Position numbers and translations under genes: made by a program. This document shows positions 26,629-36,259 of a stretch of DNA of 48,091 bases, one piece after another. Positions within the stretch are counted from its first letter, which is position 1. The number at the start of each line of letters is the position of its first letter. Source of the DNA: Terriglobia bacterium (GTDB lineage Bacteria; Acidobacteriota; Terriglobia; Terriglobales; Acidobacteriaceae); the NCBI GenBank assembly GCA_020073015.1, contig JAIQFZ010000020.1:1-48091 (forward strand), read 5' to 3'. The notes below the pieces were generated by a model, which was not told the origin of the DNA, did no database searches, and saw nothing but the letters and a program-made list of their open reading frames with translations.

Positions 26629-28530
26629 ATGGCCGATCCAGTTCCAAATTTGGCGGAAGTGCTCCGGCGCTATTGGGGGTATCACGAATTCCGCCCCAAA
26701 CAAGAAGATATTATTCGCAGTCTGCTGGCGGGACATGACGCATGCGTGGTGATGCCAACCGGCGGCGGCAAGTCGCTGTGCTACCAACTTCCGGCGGTGG
26801 TTTCGGGGAAAACGGCCGTGGTGGTCTCGCCGCTGATCGCGCTGATGCAGGACCAAGCGGCGCAACTTGCGCAAATGGGCATTCCCGCGGCCGCCATCAA
26901 CAGCTTCCAGAATTCGTCGGAACAAAGCCGAGTGATGGCTAACGCCAAGCGCGGCGACTATCGCTTGCTCTACCTTTCCCCCGAGCGGCTGGCGGCGGAG
27001 AACACGTTTGATTGGCTGGCTAGTGTTCCCGTGGGATTCTTTGCCGTAGACGAGGCGCACTGCATCTCCGAATGGGGGCACGAGTTCCGTCCGGAGTACC
27101 GCCAGTTGAGCCGGCTGCGCACGCGTTTTCCCGAGCATCCGATCGCAGCCTTCACCGCGAGCGCGACCCGGCAGGTGCGGCACGACATTCTAAAGCAGCT
27201 GCAGATGCGCGAGCCCGATCTCTACATCGCCAGCTTTCATCGCAAGAATCTCAGTTATGTGACACACGAGTGCGAGCCGCGGACCCAACTCAACCTGCTC
27301 TGCCGCGCGCTGCGGCACTACACCGAAGGCAGCATCATCGTTTATGCTCCGACCATTCGCCGGGTCGAGGAGGCGGTCGAGTATCTGGAAGAGAACGGCG
27401 TCCCGGCGATTCCGTATCACGCGAAGATGGAAGCGCCGTTGCGCCGGCAGAACCAGGAAAAATGGATGTCGGACGAAGTCCGCGTGCTGGTTGGGACGAT
27501 CGCCTTTGGGCTCGGCATTAATAAGCCTTCGGTGCGGGCGGTGATTCATCTGTCGCTGCCCAAGTCGATCGAGCAGTATTACCAGGAAGCAGGGCGCGCA
27601 GGGCGGGACGGGCGTCCGGCTGATTGTGTGCTGCTCTGGCAAAAACGGGACCATATTCTGCTGGAGTACTTCATCGGGAAAATTTCGGACGAGGCGGAAC
27701 GCGAGCGATCCTGGGATCGCAAACGCATCATCAGCCGGTTCGTGGAGTCGCATGGGTGCCGTCAGCGGCAAATCTGCCTGCATTTCGGAGAGACACCGAA
27801 ATGGCAACGCTGCACCAACTGCGACAACTGTGGAGCGAAGCCAGAGTGGCTGCGTGAAAAGAAAGGCGACGAGGCCGTCGCCGCGCCGTTGAAACAGAAG
27901 TTTTACGTTCCCAGACTGGGGCATGACAAACCGCGAAGGCGAGATGTAGCCTACGCGGATGTGGATCCGGCGCTGGCCGAGTATCTGCGCGAATGGCGGC
28001 GGACCTTGGCGCGGGAGAAAAAAATTCCCGCCTACATCATTCTTCACGACAGCGTTCTGGAAGAGCTGTGCCGGCGCCGCCCGGCAAGTTTTGCCGAATT
28101 GCAGCAGATCACGGGCATTGGCGAGCGCAAGGCCGACGTGTACGGCGCAGACATCCTTCGAGCCCTCCGAAACTTTGGCGCCGGGGCGCGGGCCACTCAG
28201 ACTTCTTCCAGGGAACCGTCGCCCGCCGAACTCACTCTGCAGTTTCTGAATGAGGGCCGGAGTTTCGAAGAGATTGCCCATGCTCGGGCGCGGCAGGTTT
28301 CAACGATCGTATGCACGGTCGCCAATCTCATCGAAGCCGGGCTGGTGAAGTTGGACCCGAAATGGGTTTCTCCCTATGCTCAACCGCAAATCGAAGCGGC
28401 CTGCGACAAGCTTGGCCTTGAGAAGCTGAAGGCGGTGAAAGACGCTGTACCGCCCTTCGTCAGCTATGAAGATATCCGGCTGGTAGTGGCGCATTTGCGA
28501 GCACAACAGCCTCGAACCAGGAGTGCCTAA
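26629..28530 (+). CDS. recQ: RecQ family ATP-dependent DNA helicase
   Basis: 633 aa. Walker A lies at 42-49 (MPTGGGKS), DEAH at 141-144, and the helicase C-terminal motifs AFGLGINKP and YYQEAGRAGRDG are around 292-327. A zinc-binding Cys set (C377/C383, C395, C398, C401) follows. A HRDC domain is at about 446-518, then a helix-turn-helix-like C-terminus (about 534-580, LTLQFLNEGRSFEEIAHARA). The typical RQC winged helix is not evident between zinc site and HRDC. It unwinds 3'-5' duplexes in recombination and repair. TATACT lies 17 nt before the ATG and may be its -10 box. Confidence 0.94.
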   Translation: MADPVPNLAEVLRRYWGYHEFRPKQEDIIRSLLAGHDACVVMPTGGGKSLCYQLPAVVSGKTAVVVSPLIALMQDQAAQLAQMGIPAAAINSFQNSSEQSRVMANAKRGDYRLLYLSPERLAAENTFDWLASVPVGFFAVDEAHCISEWGHEFRPEYRQLSRLRTRFPEHPIAAFTASATRQVRHDILKQLQMREPDLYIASFHRKNLSYVTHECEPRTQLNLLCRALRHYTEGSIIVYAPTIRRVEEAVEYLEENGVPAIPYHAKMEAPLRRQNQEKWMSDEVRVLVGTIAFGLGINKPSVRAVIHLSLPKSIEQYYQEAGRAGRDGRPADCVLLWQKRDHILLEYFIGKISDEAERERSWDRKRIISRFVESHGCRQRQICLHFGETPKWQRCTNCDNCGAKPEWLREKKGDEAVAAPLKQKFYVPRLGHDKPRRRDVAYADVDPALAEYLREWRRTLAREKKIPAYIILHDSVLEELCRRRPASFAELQQITGIGERKADVYGADILRALRNFGAGARATQTSSREPSPAELTLQFLNEGRSFEEIAHARARQVSTIVCTVANLIEAGLVKLDPKWVSPYAQPQIEAACDKLGLEKLKAVKDAVPPFVSYEDIRLVVAHLRAQQPRTRSA

Positions 28531-28568
28531 CCCTCGGCCTCAGTCCCCACCATCAATTCCTGCGCGAG

Positions 28569-28620
28569 GCGGGCAGAGCCTGCCCTGAGCAGAGCCGAAG
28601 GGAATGCCCGCCCCACACCA
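28569..28620. repeat. Dispersed palindromic repeats, mosaic
   Basis: 28569-28587 is the reverse complement of window positions 1-19. The following part includes GAATGCCCGCCCCACAC, close to the right arm of the element at 43703-43778. Two repeat families are therefore joined here, between recQ and the convergent dihaem oxidoreductase gene. Confidence 0.6.
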
Positions 28621-28646
28621 GAGTCGGTCCGCGCGGTGGGCCAGCT

Positions 28647-29945
28647 TTAAAGTGCGCGCAAGAATGTTAGCAACTGATGCAACTCCTGTTCGTTCAGCAT
28701 CCGGAATCGCACGGATGTATCGCGGGCTTCTCCCTGGTGACGTGAGATTGCGTCTTCCAGCGAGGTCGAACGCCCGTCGTGCATCAGGCGATCGCGCGTC
28801 CGCAATCCCCAAAGAGGCGCGGTGCGCAGCTTGTTGGCCGTATCGGGCGGACCGTTCTGCACGATCCCATCGCCGGTTCCAATGTCGTGCAGCAGGAAAT
28901 CTCCGTAGGGATGGATCACCTTGCTCCCCAGAGCTTCGGGCACCGTGAAGGTTCCACCATTGATCACGGTCCCAGCGGGAGCGGTGATGATGGCAGACAC
29001 ATGACAGGTGGCGCAACCGATATGCATGAAGATCTTCTGTCCCATGCGAGCGTCGGCCGTTGTCATGACGGTGGTGTCGACCGGCGGGGCCATGGTGCCG
29101 CGGATGAACGTAGCGAAGTGGTCGATGTCCGAGAGGCCGGTGATGGGATCGGGCTTGTCTTCCGGATCGGTGGTCGTCTTGCATACCGACGTAGTGTCGG
29201 TCGGAAGCAGTCGGGTAGTCACTCCTTGTTCGTTCAGATACGCGTCGGCAGAGAAGGAAAGCAGGCTGGCGTGCTGGTCCTTCCAGCCAAAGCGACCGGC
29301 ACGACTCTGCCCGGGAGCCTCCAGCACCATGACCTGAATCAATTCGCCGTGGACCCTGCCATTACTCAACAATGGTTGCTGGGCCGCGATGCGTTGCAGC
29401 GTGCTGTCGTCAATCGCCTCCACAAAACCATCTCCGAGAACACTCAAAGACATTCGGAGGGCGCGGACATCCGCGCCGCGAGGGGCCCGTTCCTGGGCCT
29501 CGGGGCAGATGGCCCGATCGTTGACCAGCGACCGATCCGGGATGGGCGTTTGCCCTCGATTGATCACGATGGTTGGGTCCTGAAAATTTCCGTGGCGGTC
29601 GAGATTGCCGACACGGAATTCGGTGATCTGACTGCCACCACCAGTCACCGGATTCTGATGGCAATCGGCGCAGGAGCGCGCGTTGTAGATCGGGCCGAGA
29701 CCGTTGTCCACACCTTCCTCTTCCTCGAAGGCTGCCTGGTCCTGGATGAATGTATCCCCAGCGGGTTCGGGCAGGCCATTGTTGACGCTTTGGCTACCGG
29801 CCCCGGCATCCGAGCTGAGTGTCGGAGTGGCGAATCCGGCGGGAGCTTCGACGGGCGATTGGGAAAGCACTCGTGTGACTGCGGCGGACAGCATGACCAG
29901 TACTGCCGCGAAGACGGTAGCAATCGATTGTTTCCAGCTTCTCAT
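28647..29945 (-). CDS. DHOR-type dihaem oxidoreductase (exported c-type cytochrome)
   Basis: 432 aa. The start at 29945 follows AGGAG with 6-nt spacing; the longer frame to 30077 is not supported. An N-terminal signal (WKQSIATVFAAVLVMLSAAV) sends it to the periplasm. Two haem-c motifs are seen, CADCH at 92-96 and CATCH at 311-315. The family (DUF1111/DHOR) resembles dihaem peroxidases but is of unsettled function. A partner electron carrier is not encoded nearby. Confidence 0.92.
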   Translation of the reverse strand: MRSWKQSIATVFAAVLVMLSAAVTRVLSQSPVEAPAGFATPTLSSDAGAGSQSVNNGLPEPAGDTFIQDQAAFEEEEGVDNGLGPIYNARSCADCHQNPVTGGGSQITEFRVGNLDRHGNFQDPTIVINRGQTPIPDRSLVNDRAICPEAQERAPRGADVRALRMSLSVLGDGFVEAIDDSTLQRIAAQQPLLSNGRVHGELIQVMVLEAPGQSRAGRFGWKDQHASLLSFSADAYLNEQGVTTRLLPTDTTSVCKTTTDPEDKPDPITGLSDIDHFATFIRGTMAPPVDTTVMTTADARMGQKIFMHIGCATCHVSAIITAPAGTVINGGTFTVPEALGSKVIHPYGDFLLHDIGTGDGIVQNGPPDTANKLRTAPLWGLRTRDRLMHDGRSTSLEDAISRHQGEARDTSVRFRMLNEQELHQLLTFLRAL

Positions 29946-30475
29946 TTCTCTCTCCTGACTGGGGACAGGGATATCCCCAAGAAAAATGGTGCGTTGATAT
30001 CGAAGAGAGGCCTGGCGGAGCTTTCCCTCTCTCGTGTTCGGCTCAGTGGCGAACAAGAGACAAAAACGAGCTCTCAAAAGACAGGGGACCGGGTTGTGTC
30101 CAGACTGCCTTACACGTTTTGCTTATTCAGAAGTGTTGAAAGTTGGAGCAATCTAACCCCAGTTGAAAACTTGGGTCAAGGATCGAAGGTGCATAATGTC
30201 CATTCGGCTAAATGCCAAGCCCAGCGCGGAATTTGGGCCATCTCCGGCAAGGCTGTTTTCCCGCGGAGGAGCGAACGAAAATCCGTTATCTACCTGCTGG
30301 CGCTACGTCAGGCTCCAGAGCGCGAAAGGCAAGCTTCTGACGGAGATTACGGGTTTGAAAGGGTGATATTGCGGGGCGGCAGTCAGGTCTGAGACAGCAT
30401 CAGCGAGAATTCGGATGGGATGTTGAGGGGTCTTCACATCCCGAAGGCCCTGCTTTTCTGATCAAGAACGGGACT
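29946..30475. other. Intergenic region, mostly without recognisable features
   Basis: 530 nt between two minus-strand genes. Apart from the weak 56-codon frame listed separately and a small palindrome near 29960-29985 (GGGGA...TCCCC arms), nothing is recognised. It presumably holds the promoter of the dihaem oxidoreductase gene. Confidence 0.5.
30196..30366 (+). CDS. Doubtful small ORF, 56 aa
   Basis: The ATG at 30196 has GAAGG 6 nt upstream. The product (begins MSIRLNAKPSAEFG) has no signal, membrane segment or known family. It is listed because of the ribosome site and because the region is otherwise empty; it may well be chance. Confidence 0.22.
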   Translation: MSIRLNAKPSAEFGPSPARLFSRGGANENPLSTCWRYVRLQSAKGKLLTEITGLKG

Positions 30476-30991
30476 TCATTTCACCTGCTTCGGTCCGGCA
30501 CCGTGCTGGCATTCCTGCTTGTGCTGCTCCTCGATGCCGCGACGCTGCTTTCCCAGTTCATCGGCCTGCTTGATCAGTGCTTCGCGTTCCTTGGATTTTT
30601 CTGTCGCCTGGCGTTCGAGACTTACCCGCTGTTGTTCCTGAGCCTTGAGCGGAGACTCGGCGGCGCTGTTGTTTTGGCCTTTTCTCAGGGAGTGCTCTTC
30701 AGCTACGCGCTGCCTTTCGATTTGTTCGGCCTGCTTAATAAGGGCCTTCTCCTCAGCCTCTTTTTCCTTGGCTTGCACATGTAGCTGTTTTTCCTGGTTC
30801 AAGAGTTCTTTGGCCTGCGAGTTCAGAGCTTGGCAAGCGCTTTTATCCTGAGCCCCCTGACCCGTCTTGGGGGGATTGACCTTTCTGATTGGGGGGACCG
30901 CCTTTTGCTTTCCGGGCGCGGCCAGCGCGCTGCCACTGAGGGCAAGTCCGAGCGACACGAACAGAAGCAACAGACGTGGCTTCAACATCAT
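30476..30991 (-). CDS. Secreted Glu/Lys/Gln-rich coiled-coil protein
   Basis: 171 aa. The start at 30991 (or 30988) follows AGGAG about 9 nt upstream. The signal peptide is residues 1-25 (LLLLFVSLGLALSGSALAA). The mature protein is a predicted coiled coil from about 55 to 160, and two similar segments, ALIKQAEQIERQR (83-95) and ALIKQADELGKQR (138-150), point to an internal duplication. Two Cys (C53, C161) bracket the coil. No family or function is recognised; a structural or scaffold role in the envelope is only a guess. Confidence 0.8.
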   Translation of the reverse strand: MMLKPRLLLLFVSLGLALSGSALAAPGKQKAVPPIRKVNPPKTGQGAQDKSACQALNSQAKELLNQEKQLHVQAKEKEAEEKALIKQAEQIERQRVAEEHSLRKGQNNSAAESPLKAQEQQRVSLERQATEKSKEREALIKQADELGKQRRGIEEQHKQECQHGAGPKQVK

Positions 30992-31203
30992 ACAGACTCT
31001 CTCCTTTTTACAAACGCGCGCGAAGCTGGACGAGGGGCGCAATCCTAAACCCGACCTGGGTCAGAAAGTTGCGTGCCATCCAACTGTGCCCGGGATCTCA
31101 TCAGGATCGGCAAGTTTAGTCGCAAGCGAGAAGCAAAGCAAAACCCGGGCGCCAACCAACGAGAAAACCGCCTCACCCGGCGAGTGCGAGGCGGGCGCCG
31201 TGG

Positions 31204-32451
31204 CTATTCGTGGCGCAGACTCTCGACCGGATCCAGTTGTGCTGCCCGGCTGGCCGGAAGGGTGCCGAACAGGATTCCCACGAGCGAAGAAACCACGATG
31301 GCAATGATGGCGGATAGTCCGGAGATGGGGATGCGGTATGCGGTGAGAAAGCGCACTGAAAATGGGATGGCGAGGCCAATGATGATGCCGATGATGCCGC
31401 CGATGAGGGAAATCAGAATCGCCTCGGAGAGAAACTGAAAGCGAATCTCGCGCCTGGTTGCGCCAATGGCTTTGCGGATGCCGATCTCTCGGATACGCGC
31501 GCTGACGGTCGCCAGCATAATGTTCATGATGCCGATCCCGCTCACCAGCAGCACAACCAGCGCCACGGCGAGCAGAACGAGGGTCATGGCATTCGCTGTC
31601 TTGTCAGCCACGGCCAGCAGTTGGGTCAGGTTTTCGACCTTATACACCGACTCGGGCCGGTGCCGCGACTGGATCACCCGCCGGATCTGGCTGGTCACCG
31701 GCACCACCAGCGATGCGTCGGTGGTCGAAAAGTAAATCTGTCTCACGGTCGGCATCGCTTGGAAGTAGCGAGTCACCGAATAGGGAATCAGCATCGTGTA
31801 GTCGGTCACCTCCGACTGCCCGAACGTATCCACCCGTTCGCGGAAGCAGCCGACGATGGTGAACGGCAAACCGCTCAGCTTGATCGTCTTTCCCAAGGCA
31901 TTTTGGGGGGAGCCATAAAAGTCCTCGGCGAGCTTCTGCGTCACTACGCCAACCTTGTTGTGGGCGTGCGAGTCCTGCGTGTCAAAGAAACGTCCCGAGA
32001 GCACCACCAGGTTGCGTACCTGGAGGTATGCCGAGTCCACTCCGAGGATTTGCAGGTCACGCTCTTTTCCGTTGCCTACCGCCGCACGTTCAAACAGCGG
32101 CACGACCGGCGAGGCAGCGGCAATGCCAGGCACTTGCTGTTGGACGGCCTGGATGTCTTCGATGGTTAGGTCGTCGGGGCCGGTGTTGGTGATGCGCTCC
32201 CCCCGCTGGTATTCCGCCTCGATCATGTTGGCGCCGATCCCTTGAATCAGGTTCAGAACGTATTGCTTTCCGGTCAAGCCGATGGTGGTGACCAAAATGA
32301 GGGAAGCCGTGCCAATCACCATGCCCAGAGCGGTGAGCATGAATCGAACCTTATTGCTGCGGAAGGTGTCGTAGGCGAAACTCAGGATTTCGCTGAGCAC
32401 CAGGCGGGGCCGGTGTTCGTAGCCGGGGGTTCGGGTTGGAGCCGTAGACAT
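31204..32451 (-). CDS. ABC transporter permease, MacB/FtsX family
   Basis: 415 aa. A cytoplasmic N-terminus and TM1 (about 37-57, RFMLTALGMVIGTASLILV) are followed by a large periplasmic MacB-type core (about 60-280) and three C-terminal helices (about 290-312, 338-365, 375-400) with the typical ending PASRAAQLDPVESLRHE. These proteins work with an ATPase and usually a fusion protein in lipoprotein release or macrolide/peptide export. No ATPase gene is adjacent here, so the partner must be encoded elsewhere. Confidence 0.92.
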   Translation of the reverse strand: MSTAPTRTPGYEHRPRLVLSEILSFAYDTFRSNKVRFMLTALGMVIGTASLILVTTIGLTGKQYVLNLIQGIGANMIEAEYQRGERITNTGPDDLTIEDIQAVQQQVPGIAAASPVVPLFERAAVGNGKERDLQILGVDSAYLQVRNLVVLSGRFFDTQDSHAHNKVGVVTQKLAEDFYGSPQNALGKTIKLSGLPFTIVGCFRERVDTFGQSEVTDYTMLIPYSVTRYFQAMPTVRQIYFSTTDASLVVPVTSQIRRVIQSRHRPESVYKVENLTQLLAVADKTANAMTLVLLAVALVVLLVSGIGIMNIMLATVSARIREIGIRKAIGATRREIRFQFLSEAILISLIGGIIGIIIGLAIPFSVRFLTAYRIPISGLSAIIAIVVSSLVGILFGTLPASRAAQLDPVESLRHE

Positions 32452-32520
32452 CGGTGATTAGATGCTAGACCGGCATCGGGGGAGTCGCAAGCCCGGAGGC
32501 GGGATGAAACGCGTTTCGCG

Positions 32521-33804
32521 TCACGCGGCTCGCGCCTTGATGGCTGCTTTTCGTTCGAAGCGCTCCAGGAACCCCACCACGGCGTACGCCGCCAGCACCA
32601 CCACGATCGGGTCGGCCGGGCGGAAATAGTAGGTCTCCGGGTGCGACAGATAGTAGGCCAGCGGAAAGCAGGCCAGCACAATGGCGTAACGAGCCGCCAG
32701 TGGCTTATCACTCCGAAACACCCGCCACAGGCCAGTCAGGGCCAGCAGCGACAGCGTGCTTTGCACAAATATGTTTGGTGGATCGAGCGGCTCTTCCGCG
32801 AGGTAGGCCGGCGAGAAGCTCCAGTAGCCGGTCCAGAGGTAGAACGCTCGCCGCAGTGTCATCCAGGCAAACCATCCGGGATGGCTATCAATGAAGTCGA
32901 ACGCTTGCTGGCGCTTGTGCTCCATGTAAGCGATTTCACCTCGTTGCACATACTCGGCCAGTTCATGGTCGTTGTGGTTGGGGTGCAAGTCTCGGTTTAC
33001 CCAACGCTGCGAATAACCGTTGTTGCCGATATACAACTCCAGTCCAAAGCCGCTCCGGAACGGAATGAACTTATGGAAAACTTCGTAGTTGCGAACGATC
33101 CAGGGCGAGGTCATGACAAGGAAAGCCACAGTCGCGGCGAGGCCGGGCAGCTTCCAGGAACGCGCCTGCCGATACCGTCGGTAGCAGATCCAGGCTCCCA
33201 GTAGCGGCAATATGGAAAGCACCACGGGCTCGGTGAGCGCGGCGAAGCCACAGAGCAGACCGAAGCCAATCCAGTGCAGAAGGCGGCCGGAATCTTCCAG
33301 CTCCAAAGCAATGAAGAAAAGACAACACAGCAACAGGGTGACGAGACAGGTCGACCAGGCCCAGTCTGCTCCGTAGTAGATACCGTAGGGCGAGAGCGCC
33401 CAGCCCCAACCTGACCACTTTGCGACCCGATCACCAAAGCTTTTCCTAGCCACAAAAAATACCGGCACACAGGTCATGGCGGAAAGCAGGCTATTGAGAG
33501 AGAGGGTGGCAATGATGGACGCCCTGGTGTAGATCCCGAAGATCTTGAAAATCGCCGCAAGAATGTAGGGGTACACAGGAGGCAAGAGGGCGGTCGGACC
33601 AGTATCGGCGAATGGACTGCCAAACCCATGACCCGAGGCGATGGAGCGCGCAACTCTTCCGAAAGCCCAGTGCTCGAGGACGAAGGGATCCATCCACTCG
33701 TGGTAGACAAAAGGAATAACCACGAGCCGGATGGCCAACGCCACAAGAATCATCGGAACGTAAGGTGGGAGGTTGCGGGGGAACTCGAGAGACTTCGTTG
33801 GCAT
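32521..33804 (-). CDS. GT39/ArnT-like membrane glycosyltransferase
   Basis: 427 aa. The start at 33804 has GGAG 5 nt upstream; the longer frame from 33873 is not used. It is a polytopic GT-C type protein with about 10 helices. The first extracytoplasmic loop carries EHWAFGRVARSIASGHGFGSP, typical of dolichyl/undecaprenyl-phosphate-sugar transferases. It probably moves a sugar from a lipid carrier onto an acceptor at the outer face of the inner membrane. It is the last of three genes (GT2, membrane protein, this one). Confidence 0.85.
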   Translation of the reverse strand: MPTKSLEFPRNLPPYVPMILVALAIRLVVIPFVYHEWMDPFVLEHWAFGRVARSIASGHGFGSPFADTGPTALLPPVYPYILAAIFKIFGIYTRASIIATLSLNSLLSAMTCVPVFFVARKSFGDRVAKWSGWGWALSPYGIYYGADWAWSTCLVTLLLCCLFFIALELEDSGRLLHWIGFGLLCGFAALTEPVVLSILPLLGAWICYRRYRQARSWKLPGLAATVAFLVMTSPWIVRNYEVFHKFIPFRSGFGLELYIGNNGYSQRWVNRDLHPNHNDHELAEYVQRGEIAYMEHKRQQAFDFIDSHPGWFAWMTLRRAFYLWTGYWSFSPAYLAEEPLDPPNIFVQSTLSLLALTGLWRVFRSDKPLAARYAIVLACFPLAYYLSHPETYYFRPADPIVVVLAAYAVVGFLERFERKAAIKARAA

Positions 33805-33889
33805 TTGAACTCCAGGCTGCAAGGTGTCCTTTCTCGACAGCGGAATCGTGGCCGCCGACTGAGGCCACGACAATTGCGGAGGTGGGCCG

Positions 33890-35365
33890 CTACTCCACGC
33901 GGCACACCAGAACGCGGCGATTCTGATAAGGACAGGTCATTCCCGCCACTCCGGGCCGTGCGAGCACCACCCAGTTCACGCCAAAGGAAACTTTCAGACG
34001 CTGAAAGTCGGACGGTTGAAAACTGTTCCAGCCACTGGCCGCATCTACTTCTCTCTTCCATCGTGGGGCCAGCCGGGGAACGCGGGCTACCATGCCTGCG
34101 TCCTTCACGTAATCCGCGAGCACGCTGCGGTCGGCCAGAGCCCGGAAGCCATGGAAATCTTCGCCGGGCAGCTGCATGTAAAAGGGATCTATAGCGAAGA
34201 GACTGTCGGTCGGCGTGTTTTGCCGGATCCACGCGAAGGCTTGCACCCAGTCATTCTTCGGGAGGGAGCCGGGCAACTCCAGGTGCTCGGTGGAGGGATA
34301 CATCTGGCGCTGCGCATAGAACATTCCAAAAACCAGAGGAACGAAGAGCAGCAGCCAGCGATACACGTGCTTTCCCAGGATGTATTGTCCAATGAGCCCG
34401 CCGGCCAAAAGGAAAAACAACAGGTAAACCAGGTGTAAATAGCGCATCGGCTCGAACGGTCGGAGGCGCTCGAGACGGGGTGGGAGCATGATGACCAGTG
34501 CGACCACGGTCTGGAAAATGCCGAAATACACGAGGCGCGAGGCCAGTCGCGCCAGGAGGAGAGACCCGTTGCGCAGAGCGATCGAGTGAAACCCCCATAA
34601 CAGAAGCAGGGGAGCGAAAGCGCCCAGCCACTCATACCAGTGCCAGCGGCCCAGGAAGTAAAATGCGCGACTCGCGGCCGCCTGCCGCCAGGCATCAGAG
34701 GCAGGTTCGAAGATCCAGCCCAAGGGCAGCAGAAGGGCCGCCTGCGCGAGTTTGGGTGCTCTTTTGTTCCACGCCAGGAAAATGCAAAACGAGACGCCGA
34801 AAGCCGCCATGATGGCATGCGTCACGAAAGCCAGTCCCAACAGGATCCCCGCCGGCAGGCGCCGTTCTTCCAGAGTGGCCACGATGGCAGCAAGCACAGC
34901 AGCGGTGGCCAAGGTTCGGGGATGGAGATACTGGTCCGCCAGGCTGATTGCCGTGCCTGAGACCGGGATGGTCAACAGAGCGGCGACCAGAGTCACAGCT
35001 GCCCATTGGGCATGGGCGGCTGAAAAACACCGGCGGCTGATCTGCCAGCAGCCCCAGAGGATCAGAAGAATCGACGCAAACTGCCAGAGGAAAACTGTCC
35101 AGCTTATTGGCAGATGCGTCAGGCGAATGGAAAACGAGATCAGCTTATCGAAAATGGTCGCCTGGAACTGGATGCGAAAGAAGTCCGCGTCATGCGGAAA
35201 CAGGGCAGGGTTCAGATTCCTTTTGATGGCCGCCAGGTAAAAGGCGTCGTCCTCCAGGCCAGGATGGTATCCCTGAATCAATATGGCGAAGGTAGTCAGC
35301 AGCCCAAGCAGCGTCAGGTTGCGAATGCGGGGGTGCCCATCCAGAAGTTTAGACTCCAGAGTCAT
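33890..35365 (-). CDS. Polytopic membrane protein of a glycosylation cluster, unknown function
   Basis: 491 aa with about 10-11 helices from residue 17 to 345 and a soluble C-terminal part of about 130 residues (from [16 protein letters not shown]). The overall form, including an early loop with [20 protein letters not shown], resembles GT-C type membrane proteins, but no family was firmly recognised. Its start overlaps the stop of the GT2 gene by 4 nt and the GT39-like gene follows after 85 nt, so all three probably form an operon for building or transferring a glycan on a lipid carrier. Confidence 0.75.
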   Translation of the reverse strand: MTLESKLLDGHPRIRNLTLLGLLTTFAILIQGYHPGLEDDAFYLAAIKRNLNPALFPHDADFFRIQFQATIFDKLISFSIRLTHLPISWTVFLWQFASILLILWGCWQISRRCFSAAHAQWAAVTLVAALLTIPVSGTAISLADQYLHPRTLATAAVLAAIVATLEERRLPAGILLGLAFVTHAIMAAFGVSFCIFLAWNKRAPKLAQAALLLPLGWIFEPASDAWRQAAASRAFYFLGRWHWYEWLGAFAPLLLLWGFHSIALRNGSLLLARLASRLVYFGIFQTVVALVIMLPPRLERLRPFEPMRYLHLVYLLFFLLAGGLIGQYILGKHVYRWLLLFVPLVFGMFYAQRQMYPSTEHLELPGSLPKNDWVQAFAWIRQNTPTDSLFAIDPFYMQLPGEDFHGFRALADRSVLADYVKDAGMVARVPRLAPRWKREVDAASGWNSFQPSDFQRLKVSFGVNWVVLARPGVAGMTCPYQNRRVLVCRVE

Positions 35366-36159
35366 GCTCCCGGGCTATTGATAACGCCACTGTCGTAGTA
35401 CCGGCGTTCCAGAGTGCGGCCCTGCACGCTAAAGATTCGGAAGTGGGCTAGCCCAGCCCTTTGCAGGGCAAACTGCAGCGTCGTCGCCAGGACACCGAAG
35501 CCGTACTTCACGCTACGGCGAAAATTGATCGAGGAGGCTTCTTCAAAGTACTTGGTCGGACAAGAGAGCTCGCCGATGCGGAAGCCAAAATGCACGCATT
35601 GGGCGAGCATCTGGTTGTCGAAGACGAAATCATCGGAATTCTCCAGCAGCGGCAGTTTCATGAGGACTTCGCGGCTGAAGGCGCGATAGCCGGTGTGATA
35701 TTCCGAAAGCTTGATTCTCAGGAACAGATTCTCGAAGGCGGTCAGCCCCCGGTTGGCGACGTACTTATAAAACGGCATGCCTCCGCGCAGGGTGCCGCCT
35801 CCGATGATGCGGGAGCCGAGCACGACGTCATAAACTCCGTACGCCACCATGCTGGCCATGGCGGTCGCGAGCAGCGGAGTGTACTGATAGTCGGGATGCA
35901 CCATGATGACGACGTCGGCGCCGGCGGCCAACGCCTCGCTATAACAGGTCTGCTGGTTGCGCCCATAGCCGTAGTTGCGGTCGTGGACGTAAAACTGCAA
36001 TCCGAGCCGGTGCGCGATCGCCACCGTACGATCGGAGCTGTGATCGTCCACCAGGATGCGGATGTCGACCAGGTCGGGCAATTCCCGCACCGTCGCTTCC
36101 AGCGTTTTCTCGGCGTTATAGGCTGGCAACACGACGGCGATCCGTTTGCCGTTGAGCAT
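35362..36159 (-). CDS. Family 2 glycosyltransferase (dolichol-phosphate mannosyltransferase-like)
   Basis: 265 aa, soluble or peripheral. The GT-A motif [13 protein letters not shown] opens the protein; VDDHSSDRT at about 37-45 binds the nucleotide and HPDYQY serves as the acceptor-site region. There are no C-terminal membrane helices, in contrast to GtrB-like enzymes. Likely it makes a polyprenyl-phosphate sugar used by the downstream GT-C enzymes. First gene of the three-gene operon; divergent from leuC with 100 nt between starts. Confidence 0.9.
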   Translation of the reverse strand: MLNGKRIAVVLPAYNAEKTLEATVRELPDLVDIRILVDDHSSDRTVAIAHRLGLQFYVHDRNYGYGRNQQTCYSEALAAGADVVIMVHPDYQYTPLLATAMASMVAYGVYDVVLGSRIIGGGTLRGGMPFYKYVANRGLTAFENLFLRIKLSEYHTGYRAFSREVLMKLPLLENSDDFVFDNQMLAQCVHFGFRIGELSCPTKYFEEASSINFRRSVKYGFGVLATTLQFALQRAGLAHFRIFSVQGRTLERRYYDSGVINSPGA

Positions 36160-36259
36160 GCACCTATTTTCCTATGTTTGTTTCCGAAATGGTATTGGGA
36201 AACTCGCTGGTAAGATAATCAGAAGAACCCGCGCGCTTCAGAAGGCGGGAACTAGAAAC

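Noticed and set aside
28779-30392. 537-codon plus-strand frame opposite the dihaem oxidoreductase
   Set aside because: The minus-strand gene has a signal peptide and two CxxCH sites; this frame has no recognisable feature.
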